From NCBI GenBank assembly GCA_947179285.1, contig CAMXAV010000038.1, positions 1 to 6,632 on the forward strand: a stretch of DNA of 6,632 nucleotides, in the 5' to 3' direction. The first letter of the stretch is position 1. Each line of letters begins with the position of its first letter. A program made the position numbers and the translations under genes. This DNA comes from an uncultured Helicobacter sp. GTDB lineage: Bacteria > Campylobacterota > Campylobacteria > Campylobacterales > Helicobacteraceae. A model generated the notes under the pieces. The model was not told where the DNA came from. It worked only from the letters and a program-made list of their open reading frames with translations, and ran no database searches. Shown here piece by piece: positions 1 through 6,099 of this stretch.

Positions 1-2
1 AT

Positions 3-758
3 ATGGAGCTTAGCAGTCAGGTAAAGGCGCTGCAAAAGGAGCAAAAGGAACTCAAGATTGCTGTGCAATCGCTCAAGGCGGAATACATCGTGCGGCAGAA
101 TGCGCTCAAAGACATCAAAGACAGGCGCGACTTGCTGCTCGAAAGCACGGTGCATTCGAGCGTTCAAGAGGCAATGCCTGTGCATCGTGTCGAGGTAATG
201 GGCAAGGGTGGCGAGGTCAAGAGGGCGATTCCGGCGAAGAATTATTACGAAGAAATTATCGTGAGCTATCAGAGCGATGAGAGCCGCAGCGAACGTGAGC
301 TGCATGACGAGCTCGAACGGCTTCAGGCACGCGTGATTGACCTTGAGCTTGAGAATGCAAATTTGAGCATCGAGAATCGCGAGTTGCGCGGCGAGATGAC
401 GCGCGTGAGCGGAAGCGCGACAAACACTGTCGCCATGCGCCGTGCGGAGAAAGAGCAGAGAGACGAACCGACAAGCAACGATGCGCCCAAGAAACCAAAG
501 AAAAAGAAAGAAAAAGCACAGAATATGGGCGCGCGCGAGGATTCGCTGACAAAGGCGAAGCCAGAGCCCGAGATTGAGGATAAAATCGCCCATTTGGGGC
601 AGGTCGTGGAAACAAACGATTTCAAAGAAGGCGAGGATAATGAATTGTCCGAAGACCTTGGGCTCGAAGACTTCGGCGGCGATTCGCTCAAAAAGCCGCT
701 GCTTGAGGATATGCGCATCATCGTTCCGACACGTTCCAACAAGGACAATGCGCGATGA
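3..758 (+). CDS. Uncharacterised coiled-coil, highly charged protein (5' end possibly outside window)
   Basis: I do not recognise a family. The reading frame is open to the left edge, so the ATG at 3-5 may be internal and the protein may be longer; no ribosome binding site can be judged. From that ATG it has 251 residues. Residues 1-46 and about 93-134 have the Leu/Glu/Lys/Arg pattern of coiled coils, the second being very regular (ELERLQARVIDLELENANL). Between them is a short non-coiled segment (about 55-90). Residues 162-172 form a lysine cluster (KKPKKKKEK), and 205-236 are acidic and probably disordered. There is no signal peptide or membrane segment in the visible part, so it is probably cytoplasmic. 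The stop overlaps the lpxB start (ATGA, 755-758), which indicates translational coupling. By position it could match the H. pylori gene upstream of lpxB, but I cannot confirm homology. Real gene likely; function unknown. Confidence 0.8.
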   Translation: MELSSQVKALQKEQKELKIAVQSLKAEYIVRQNALKDIKDRRDLLLESTVHSSVQEAMPVHRVEVMGKGGEVKRAIPAKNYYEEIIVSYQSDESRSERELHDELERLQARVIDLELENANLSIENRELRGEMTRVSGSATNTVAMRRAEKEQRDEPTSNDAPKKPKKKKEKAQNMGAREDSLTKAKPEPEIEDKIAHLGQVVETNDFKEGEDNELSEDLGLEDFGGDSLKKPLLEDMRIIVPTRSNKDNAR

Positions 759-1816
759 AGATTGTTGTGAGCGCGCTCGAGCCAAGCGCCAATGTGCATT
801 TGAGCGTGCTGCTTTCGCATTTGCAAAGCCACGACATCGAGCTTTGCGGCGTGTTTGATAGCAACATGATTCAAGGCTTTTCTTCTCTCTATTCGCTCGC
901 CGATTTCGCCGTAATGGGCTTTTTGGGTGTGGTGGGCAAGATTCCGTTCTTGCGCCAAGTGCAGCGCGAGATTGTGAATCTCGCCAAAGACGCCGATAGG
1001 GTCTTGCTCATGGACTCAAGCTCATTCAACCTCCCGATTGCCAAAATGATTAAGCAGCAAGGTTATCGCGCCGACGTGATGTATTATATCCTGCCGCAAG
1101 TGTGGATTTGGAAGCCATGGCGCGCCAAGCAGCTCGAGCGCTATTGCGACAAGCTCGCCGCCATTTTCCCGTTTGAGACGGTATGCTATCAGAATCAGAG
1201 CAAGGTTGCGTTCGTGGGCAATCCCTTGCTCGACACCCTCCCGCCCGCGCGCACCGCGCCGACAAACTCGCGCGAAATCGCCTTTTTGCCCGGCAGCAGG
1301 CGCGCCGAAATCGCCTATCTCTTCCCCGTTTTTGCCGAAGTGGCGCAGATTCTGCGCACGCAGGGCTACACGACAACGCTCATCGTGCCTGCTGTGTTTC
1401 AAAAGACCGACTTGGGCTCGCTCTATGGCGATGTAAGCGGATTCCAAATCTCCTACAACACGCCCGAGACATTGCAACGTTGCGATTTTGCGTTTGTTTG
1501 TAGCGGCACGGCGACCTTGCAAGCGGCGCTTATGGGCATTCCGTTTGTGCTTGCCTACAAGGCGCGCGCGCTCGATTACGCGCTCGCGGCGTTTGTTGTG
1601 CGCCCACGTTTCATTGGGCTTGCAAATATCATGTTCGACAAAATGGGCAAACCGCCGCTGCATGTCGAGCTGCGCCAAAACGATGTGAATCGCGACAATC
1701 TGCTTGCCGCGTTTGAGCGCATAGACGCGAACGCGTTCATCACAGCGGCGCGTGAGCTGCGCGATTATCTGCAATCGGGTAGCTCGCAAAAAGTTGCACA
1801 ATGGCTCGTTGGCTAA
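755..1816 (+). CDS. lpxB: Lipid-A-disaccharide synthase LpxB
   Basis: LpxB is a GT-B fold, GT19 family enzyme at the inner face of the cytoplasmic membrane. It joins UDP-2,3-diacylglucosamine to lipid X, giving the tetra-acyl disaccharide 1-phosphate precursor of lipid A plus UDP. The protein has 353 residues, close to the roughly 360 of H. pylori LpxB and shorter than the E. coli enzyme. Visible motifs are MDSSSFN at 86-92 (D87 aligns with the essential E. coli Asp98 region), YYILPQVWIWKPWRAK at 110-125, LPGSRRAEI at 178-186 (R182 aligns with catalytic-site E. coli Arg201) and CSGTATLQAALMGIPFVLAYKA at 249-270. The usual N-terminal GE-SGD motif is replaced by SALEPSANVH at 6-15, the form I recall from Helicobacter LpxB. 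AAGGA at 741-745 lies 9 nt before the ATG, which overlaps the stop of the upstream gene. Identity is secure. Confidence 0.97.
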   Translation: MKIVVSALEPSANVHLSVLLSHLQSHDIELCGVFDSNMIQGFSSLYSLADFAVMGFLGVVGKIPFLRQVQREIVNLAKDADRVLLMDSSSFNLPIAKMIKQQGYRADVMYYILPQVWIWKPWRAKQLERYCDKLAAIFPFETVCYQNQSKVAFVGNPLLDTLPPARTAPTNSREIAFLPGSRRAEIAYLFPVFAEVAQILRTQGYTTTLIVPAVFQKTDLGSLYGDVSGFQISYNTPETLQRCDFAFVCSGTATLQAALMGIPFVLAYKARALDYALAAFVVRPRFIGLANIMFDKMGKPPLHVELRQNDVNRDNLLAAFERIDANAFITAARELRDYLQSGSSQKVAQWLVG

Positions 1817-1867
1817 GTGCTTTTTAAAAGGCACTACGCTACTATGAGTCTTTTATTCGGAGGCAGA
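1817..1867 (+). other. lpxB-greA intergenic leader with a short hairpin
   Basis: This is the only clear intergenic gap in the window (51 nt). Bases 1817-1823 (GTGCTTT) can pair with 1828-1834 (AAAGGCAC region, one G-U pair) around a 4-nt loop. No T-run follows, so it does not look like an intrinsic terminator. A weak -10-like hexamer TACTAT sits at 1840-1845, matching the consensus at four of six positions, with no recognisable -35. The gap could hold a greA promoter or an RNA-processing hairpin. The reading frame is open through it from 1817 and includes an ATG at 1844, but the GreA alignment and the ribosome binding site favour a start at 1868. Confidence 0.3.
1859..1863 (+). promoter_or_regulatory. 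Strong ribosome binding site deciding the greA start
   Basis: GGAGG at 1859-1863 is a five-base Shine-Dalgarno match placed 4 nt before the ATG at 1868. It is the clearest such site in the window. It selects the ATG at 1868 over the in-frame GTG at 1817 and ATG at 1844. Confidence 0.8.
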
Positions 1868-2377
1868 ATGCAACAGCAAAACGAACCTATGACGCAATAT
1901 GGCTATGATTTGGTTGTGGCGGAGCTCAAGAATCTCAAAGAAATCGAGCGCCCCAATATTGTCAAAGAAATCAGCATTGCGCGTGAACATGGCGACCTCA
2001 AAGAGAATGCCGAATACCACGCGGCAAAGGAGAAGCAACAATTCATCGAGGCGCGCATCAACGAGCTTGGCGATTTGCTCTCGCGCATGCGCGTGCTCGA
2101 CCCTGCGACACTCAAGCATGACAAAATCGGCTTTGGCAGTACATTTGAGATTCTCGATTTGAACACGGACAAAAAGATTTGCTACACGATTGTGGGCAGT
2201 GTCGAGAGCGACCCCAAACGTGGGCTCATCTCATTCCATTCGCCGCTTGCCAAGGCGTTTATCGGCAAAGAAGAAGGCGATGAAGTCAGCGTCAAGCTGC
2301 CAAGCGGCGAAGTCGATTACGAAGTGTTGCGCGTGTTTTTTCGAGAGATTGCGTTTGGGAAAAGCGATGCGCATTAA
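1868..2377 (+). CDS. greA: Transcription elongation factor GreA
   Basis: GreA enters the secondary channel of backtracked RNA polymerase and stimulates cleavage of the nascent RNA 3' end, rescuing stalled complexes. From the ATG at 1868 the protein has 169 residues, slightly above the usual 158-164. The N-terminal coiled-coil hairpin (about 8-80) contains AREHGDLKENAEYHAAKEK at 38-56. Its tip acidic residues D43 and E46 correspond to E. coli Asp41 and Glu44, which coordinate the catalytic metal. The C-terminal FKBP-like domain (about 85-165) carries YTIVGSVESDP at 106-116 and ISFHSPLAKAFIGKEEGD at 121-138. The start is chosen from the preceding GGAGG and because family members begin close to the EPMTxxGY motif seen at 6-12. 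The gene's end overlaps the dut start by 11 nt. Identity is secure; the start is well supported. Confidence 0.97.
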   Translation: MQQQNEPMTQYGYDLVVAELKNLKEIERPNIVKEISIAREHGDLKENAEYHAAKEKQQFIEARINELGDLLSRMRVLDPATLKHDKIGFGSTFEILDLNTDKKICYTIVGSVESDPKRGLISFHSPLAKAFIGKEEGDEVSVKLPSGEVDYEVLRVFFREIAFGKSDAH

Positions 2378-2792
2378 AGTCAAGAAGTTGCACGCAAACG
2401 CCCAGATTCCGTGCTACAAAAGCGCGGGCGCGGCGGGCTTTGATTTGCATGCATGCGAATGCGTGTGCATCAAGCCGCACTCGGTGGGCGTTGTGCCGCT
2501 TGGAATCGCCATCGAAATTGAAAGCGGCTTCGAGGTGCAGGTGCGCTCGCGCAGCGGGCTTGCGTTGCGAGGAATCAGCGTGCTGAATAGCCCCGGAACG
2601 ATTGATAGCGATTATCGCGGCGAATTGCAGGTGATTTTGATGAATCATACAGACGCGGATTTTGTCGTGCAAGTTGGCGATAGAATCGCGCAAGGCGTGC
2701 TCGCGCGCGCGTTTTGCGCCGCCTTTGACGAGGTCGAGATTTTAGCCCCAAGCGAGCGCGGCGAAAAGGGCTTTGGCAGCACAGGAATATAG
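2367..2792 (+). CDS. dut: Deoxyuridine 5'-triphosphate nucleotidohydrolase (dUTPase)
   Basis: This is a trimeric dUTPase that hydrolyses dUTP to dUMP and pyrophosphate, keeping uracil out of DNA and supplying dUMP for dTMP synthesis. The 141-residue length is typical. All five dUTPase motifs are present: 1, AGAAGFDL at 20-27; 2, RSRSGLA at 60-66; 3, PGTIDSDYRGE at 76-86 with D80 as the expected catalytic aspartate; 4, GDRIAQG at 104-110; 5, RGEKGFGSTG at 131-140, the flexible C-terminal loop that closes over the nucleotide. The frame is open upstream inside greA, but the ATG at 2367 is the right place for the family N-terminus. It lies inside the last 11 nt of greA and has only a weak GGGA at 2357-2360, so translation is probably coupled to greA. 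Identity is secure. Confidence 0.97.
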   Translation: MRIKVKKLHANAQIPCYKSAGAAGFDLHACECVCIKPHSVGVVPLGIAIEIESGFEVQVRSRSGLALRGISVLNSPGTIDSDYRGELQVILMNHTDADFVVQVGDRIAQGVLARAFCAAFDEVEILAPSERGEKGFGSTGI

Positions 2793-2800
2793 GAGAAACG

Positions 2801-3535
2801 ATGAGCTTAGAACAGAATATGCAGAAACTCAAAGATGAAGCGGTCGCCGAAGAGAAGTTTTTGGAAAGCTTTTTGCGAATCGAAAAATTTTGGAAAAACT
2901 TCAAGACGCCCATCATCATCGCGCTTGTCGTGTTTGTTTGTGGCAGCGCGGGCTATTTTGCAAGCCAATGGTTTGTCGCAATGCAAAAAAGGGAGCATTT
3001 CGCGCTTTACGAATCGCTGCTGTCCGAGCCAAGCAACGAACAAAAGCTGCTTGCGCTCAAGCAGAGTGGCTCGCCTCTGTATGAGCTCTTCTTGCTCAAG
3101 CGCGCGTCTATGGCAAACGATGTGCCCGCGCTCGAGCAGCTCGCGAGCTCCCCAGAAAGCTTCCTCGCCATGCTCGCGCGCTATCAGGCTGCCTCGCTCA
3201 AGGGCGACTTGCAGGCGCTCAATGCGTTGCATGATGTCGATGTGATGCTCGCCGAGATGACGCTCTTGCAACGCGCGTATTTGCTGCTCAAGGCAGACAA
3301 CATTGACGAGGCGCATAGCCTGCTTGGCAAGATTCCGCTCGATTCTCCGTTGCGTGGAATCGCGCAATTTTTCACGCATTATGGAATCACCAAAACCGCG
3401 CAAACAGCGCCAACGCAAGACACAAGCAGCGTTCCAGAGGGAATCGAGATTTTGGACGCAAACGAATCGCAAAATAGCGGGGCGATTGAGGGAATCGAGC
3501 TCTTTAATGGCGCAAAATCGCAGCCAAAGGAATAG
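2801..3535 (+). CDS. Single-pass inner-membrane protein with periplasmic TPR-like domain (YfgM-like)
   Basis: The 244-residue protein has a charged N-terminal tail (1-35), one hydrophobic membrane segment at about 36-60 (TPIIIALVVFVCGSAGYFA), and a long helical domain (about 62-200) with repeated Leu/Ala helix pairs such as MLAEMTLLQRAYLLLKADNIDEAHSLL. The predicted topology is N-terminus in, helical domain in the periplasm. This plan matches the YfgM/TPR_21 family, whose E. coli member is a periplasmic chaperone partner associated with the Sec translocon and encoded next to bamB. Here too the next gene encodes a propeller-like lipoprotein. The assignment rests on architecture and neighbourhood, not on a clear motif, and the sequence could be only analogous. 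The Ser/Thr/Gln-rich C-terminus (200-244) carries two copies of an EGIE(I/L) motif. AGGAG at 2791-2795 overlaps the dut stop, 5 nt before the ATG. Confidence 0.85.
   Translation: MSLEQNMQKLKDEAVAEEKFLESFLRIEKFWKNFKTPIIIALVVFVCGSAGYFASQWFVAMQKREHFALYESLLSEPSNEQKLLALKQSGSPLYELFLLKRASMANDVPALEQLASSPESFLAMLARYQAASLKGDLQALNALHDVDVMLAEMTLLQRAYLLLKADNIDEAHSLLGKIPLDSPLRGIAQFFTHYGITKTAQTAPTQDTSSVPEGIEILDANESQNSGAIEGIELFNGAKSQPKE
3437..3523 (+). repeat. Two-copy C-terminal peptide repeat in the YfgM-like protein
   Basis: Copy 1 (3437-3472, residues 213-224, EGIEILDANESQ) and copy 2 (3488-3523, residues 230-241, EGIELFNGAKSQ) share 6 of 12 residues. At the DNA level the first 12 bases (GAGGGAATCGAG) are identical. 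They are separated by a 5-residue spacer (NSGAI). They lie in the predicted unstructured periplasmic tail and look like duplicated short linear motifs, possibly for binding a partner. This is an observation from sequence only; no function is known to me. Confidence 0.6.
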
Positions 3536-3536
3536 A

Positions 3537-4514
3537 ATGCGAATCTTGCTCTTTCTTTGCGCGCTGTTTTTGAGCGCTTGCAGCAACAAGCAATACTACA
3601 CGCCAAGCACCATCGAAGCAGAGGTGCAGCCGCTCTCGCTCGCCTCGCCGCTTGCGGTTGAAAAAAGCGGCGGAATCACGCTCGAAAACGGCGCTGTGCT
3701 CACGCGCGAGGGAATCTCGAGCTATAAACTCGAACGTGGCTGTGCGTTTTTGAGCGAAAGCGAAGAACATGTCCTCGCGCTCTGTGGCGAGGAATTGCAG
3801 ATTCTAAACACCCAAAGCGGCGCGAAACGGAGGCTTGGCTATGCGCACAAGCCGCTTGCCGCCTCGATGAATGGCTCGATTCTCGCGCTCGTGCTTGCCG
3901 ATAACACGCTTTTGTTGCAAGACGCAAACACAGAACAGATTCTGTTTAGCCAAAAGCAGCCGAGCGTGCATGCGATTAGCGACATCAACGCCAACCCCTA
4001 TTTCTTGCGCGACTTGGTGATTTTCCCAACCCTCGATGGCGCGCTCGTGATTGTCGATTATACGCGCTTGCAGATTGTGCGCAATGTCGTTGTGGGCAAC
4101 GCGCCGCAGTTCAACAATGTCAGCTTTCTCGATGTGTTCAACAATCGCCTTTTTGCCGCGACCAAGTTTCGGCTCATTGCCGTGAGCCCCGAATACATCA
4201 GCACGCAGGACGTCAATGTGCGCGAAGTGCTCGTGCTGCGCGATAGAGTCTATATTTTCACGACCGATGGCGAGGTGTTGCTTTGTGATATGAATCTCAA
4301 TATCCAAAAACGAATCAAGTTTTCGTTCGCCCATTTCCTCGCTGTGGCTGTTGGGCAGGAGCTCGCAATCCTCGAGAAACGTGGCTATGTCATCGCGCTT
4401 GAGCCCGACTTTGAATCGTTTCGCGTCTATCAAATCACGCGAGACGTGCAAATGCCCACTTTTGGCGACACGAAAGCCTTATATTTTGGCGAATACTACA
4501 TCAAGATTCCATAG
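3537..4514 (+). CDS. Outer-membrane-type lipoprotein with beta-propeller-like repeats
   Basis: The protein has 325 residues. It starts with a short lipoprotein signal peptide, and the lipobox LSAC places the lipidated cysteine at C15; the following Ser would not act as an inner-membrane retention signal under E. coli rules. The mature part shows at least five propeller-blade-like strand units: ELQILNTQSGAKRRL (86-100), NTLLLQDANTEQILFSQ (123-139), GALVIVDYTRLQIVRNVVV (168-186), GEVLLCDMNLNIQKRI (245-260) and GYVIALEPDFESFRVYQI (283-300). This resembles the PQQ/WD-type blades of BamB, the outer-membrane assembly lipoprotein, but I cannot claim orthology. C69 and C83 could form a disulphide. 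AAGGA at 3527-3531 and the lipobox fix the ATG at 3537, one base after the upstream stop, although the frame is open further upstream. The neighbour is the YfgM-like protein, a natural functional partner. Lipoprotein identity is strong; role is inferred. Confidence 0.88.
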   Translation: MRILLFLCALFLSACSNKQYYTPSTIEAEVQPLSLASPLAVEKSGGITLENGAVLTREGISSYKLERGCAFLSESEEHVLALCGEELQILNTQSGAKRRLGYAHKPLAASMNGSILALVLADNTLLLQDANTEQILFSQKQPSVHAISDINANPYFLRDLVIFPTLDGALVIVDYTRLQIVRNVVVGNAPQFNNVSFLDVFNNRLFAATKFRLIAVSPEYISTQDVNVREVLVLRDRVYIFTTDGEVLLCDMNLNIQKRIKFSFAHFLAVAVGQELAILEKRGYVIALEPDFESFRVYQITRDVQMPTFGDTKALYFGEYYIKIP

Positions 4515-4523
4515 GGGCTAGGC

Positions 4524-5156
4524 ATGGTTTTGTGCGACATTGGCAACAGCTACTTGCATTTCTATTACAGCGGGCGCGTGTGGAAGGTGCAAGCGGAGCG
4601 CTTGGAGCGCGATGAGGCGCTGCTGCCGATGTATTATGTCAGCGTGAGTCAGAAAAAGACAAAATATCTGCTCGAGATGTTCCCCGAAGCCATTAACCTC
4701 ACGCCCTATATGCTGCTCGACACGGCATATATTGGGCTTGGTGCGGATAGAATCGCGGCGTGTAAGGGTGTCAGCGATGGCGTGATTGTCGATGCGGGCA
4801 GCGCGATTACGATTGATGTGATGCAAGACAACATGCACCTTGGCGGCTGCATTCTGCCCGGTCTCGCAACGTATGGCAAGATGTATCGCGCGATTTCGCC
4901 CGCGCTAAGTAGCGAGCTCAATCTCGCGATTGAGTTCAACGCGTTTCCGCAAAACACGCGCGATGCGTTGAGCTATGGCGCGCTCAAGAGCATTGTGCTC
5001 ACGATTGAATCGATTGCGAAAAATAAAAAACTCTATTTCACAGGTGGCGATGGCAAGTTTTTGGCGCGATTCTTCACGGGCGCAATCCAAGACGATTCTC
5101 TCGTGTTCAAGGGCATGTTGCGCGCCATTGCCGAGCAAAAAAAGGGGAGCAGATGA
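4524..5156 (+). CDS. coaX: Type III pantothenate kinase CoaX
   Basis: CoaX phosphorylates pantothenate to 4'-phosphopantothenate with ATP, the first step of CoA synthesis. It belongs to the ASKHA fold and, unlike type I kinases, is not feedback-inhibited by CoA and needs a monovalent cation. The protein has 210 residues, near the H. pylori length (about 223). Motifs: CDIGNS at 4-9 (phosphate-binding D5; most members have DxGNT), GLGADR at 71-76 for pantothenate binding, VDAGSAITID at 89-98 with catalytic D90, GGCILPG at 107-113 and TGGD at 173-176. The second ATP-motif threonine is Ser, as I recall for H. pylori. AGGGG at 4513-4517 precedes the ATG by 6 nt. The 3' end overlaps hisG by ATGA. 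The last codons contain an A7-G4 run (5137-5147) that also supplies the hisG ribosome binding site. Identity is secure. Confidence 0.95.
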   Translation: MVLCDIGNSYLHFYYSGRVWKVQAERLERDEALLPMYYVSVSQKKTKYLLEMFPEAINLTPYMLLDTAYIGLGADRIAACKGVSDGVIVDAGSAITIDVMQDNMHLGGCILPGLATYGKMYRAISPALSSELNLAIEFNAFPQNTRDALSYGALKSIVLTIESIAKNKKLYFTGGDGKFLARFFTGAIQDDSLVFKGMLRAIAEQKKGSR

Positions 5157-5776
5157 AACTACGTATTGCGTTGCCCAAAGGGCGAATCGCCGAACGCGCA
5201 CTTGCGATATTTGAACAAATCTGTGCGACACAGATTGCCTTTAGCGGGCGCAAACTCTTGTGCGAGGCGGGCGATTTGCAGTTCTTGCTCGTGCGCAACC
5301 AAGACATTCCCGCGTATGTGCAGCACCAAGCGGCAGATGTCGGCATTGTGGGGCTCGATGTGCTCGAGGAGCAGAGTAGCCAGCTCGTGCGGCTTTTAGA
5401 TTTGGGCTTTGGGCATTGCCGCGTGGTCGTGGCTTCGCCCGTTGGAATCGAGCTTGACAACACCAAGCCCGCGCTACGAATTGCGACAAAAATGGTGAAT
5501 CTCGCCAAGAGTTATTTCGCCTCGCAAGCCGTTGCGGTTGAAATCATCAAGCTCTATGGCTCGATTGAGCTTGCGCCAAGCGTTGGGCTCTGCGATGCGA
5601 TTGTCGATATTGTCGAGACGGGCAGCACGCTCAAGGAAAATGCGCTCAAGATTGACGCCGTGATTCTGCAATCGAGCGCCTATTTGGTCGCGAACCAAAA
5701 CAGCTTCTATGCCAAGCGCAAGGCGATATTGAATCTGCGCACGCAATTACAAAACGTGATTGAGACGGCGCGATGA
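5153..5776 (+). CDS. hisG: ATP phosphoribosyltransferase, short form (HisG-S)
   Basis: HisG catalyses the first step of histidine synthesis, joining ATP and PRPP to give N1-(5-phosphoribosyl)-ATP. At 207 residues this is the short form, which lacks the C-terminal regulatory ACT-like domain and in known cases works in a complex with HisZ; no hisZ is in the window. Motifs: LPKGR at 7-11, the RNQDIPAYVQ / ADVGIVGLDVL region at 48-71, and the PRPP-binding loop DAIVDIVETGSTLKEN at 148-163, with E155-T159 at its centre. The start ATG lies inside the coaX stop and has GGGGAG at 5144-5149, so coupling with coaX is likely. H. pylori lacks histidine synthesis, so the gene distinguishes this organism from gastric H. 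pylori and fits an enterohepatic Helicobacter or Wolinella-like lineage. Identity is secure. Confidence 0.96.
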   Translation: MKLRIALPKGRIAERALAIFEQICATQIAFSGRKLLCEAGDLQFLLVRNQDIPAYVQHQAADVGIVGLDVLEEQSSQLVRLLDLGFGHCRVVVASPVGIELDNTKPALRIATKMVNLAKSYFASQAVAVEIIKLYGSIELAPSVGLCDAIVDIVETGSTLKENALKIDAVILQSSAYLVANQNSFYAKRKAILNLRTQLQNVIETAR

Positions 5777-6099
5777 GGTGGGTTTGCTTTTGCCTTTGTC
5801 TGGGCGCGCTGTGGGCTGAATGGGTGATGTTTCATGATAGTACCGATACCTATCTTTACAACAACCAAACGGGCGAGGTTTATATCCGCTACAAACAGGG
5901 CGGGCTGAATTATAAGGATTTTTTTGTGCGCATGCCAAATGGCGTGATTCCCGACAACATTCAAGCGCCGAGCCTGCCGCAAAGCTCGCTAAAGACGCTT
6001 CCGGGCACAACGAGCAACGACAAGGATTTGAATGCGGCGAAGAGAATGGTTGAAGAGGCGACAAAGCAGATGGGGAATATGCTGTATCAGGGGCAGTAG
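5773..6099 (+). CDS. Small secreted/periplasmic protein of unknown function
   Basis: The protein has 108 residues and matches no family I recognise. Residues 1-15 (MRWVCFCLCLGALWA) look like a very short signal peptide with probable cleavage after A15. There is no lipobox, because the cysteines (5, 7, 9) are inside the hydrophobic core. The mature part begins with a compact aromatic-rich strand region (about 16-60, with DTYLYNNQTGEVYIRYKQGG), then a Pro/Ser linker (62-82) and a helical, amphipathic tail (84-104). It overlaps the hisG stop by ATGA and has no convincing ribosome binding site of its own, so it is probably translated by coupling. Size, composition and codon usage match its neighbours, so I treat it as real. 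It is unrelated in sequence to histidine enzymes. Confidence 0.8.
   Translation: MRWVCFCLCLGALWAEWVMFHDSTDTYLYNNQTGEVYIRYKQGGLNYKDFFVRMPNGVIPDNIQAPSLPQSSLKTLPGTTSNDKDLNAAKRMVEEATKQMGNMLYQGQ

Noticed and set aside
1022..1834. Long antisense open frame (270 codons) opposite lpxB
   Set aside because: It lies entirely over a secure lpxB gene. Its translation is rich in Arg/His/Leu with no domain pattern, as expected from reading GC-rich codons backwards.
1817..1834. Intrinsic terminator after lpxB
   Set aside because: The stem is short with an A/T-rich top, and no T-run follows the 3' arm.
2807..3589. Long antisense open frame (260 codons) opposite the YfgM-like gene
   Set aside because: It covers the coding sequence of a membrane protein with a good ribosome binding site. 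The antisense product has no coherent signal, motif or start context.
3804..4451. Antisense open frame (215 codons) opposite the propeller lipoprotein
   Set aside because: The sense strand has a clear lipobox and blade repeats; the antisense frame is a shadow of its codon bias.
5137..5147. A7-G4 run near the coaX 3' end as a phase-variable or frameshift tract
   Set aside because: It is short, sits four codons from the stop, and is explained by Lys-Lys-Gly codons plus the hisG ribosome binding site.
5919..5925. T7 run in the small secreted protein gene as a contingency tract
   Set aside because: Seven bases is too short for a convincing Helicobacter phase-variable tract, and it simply encodes part of Asp-Phe-Phe.
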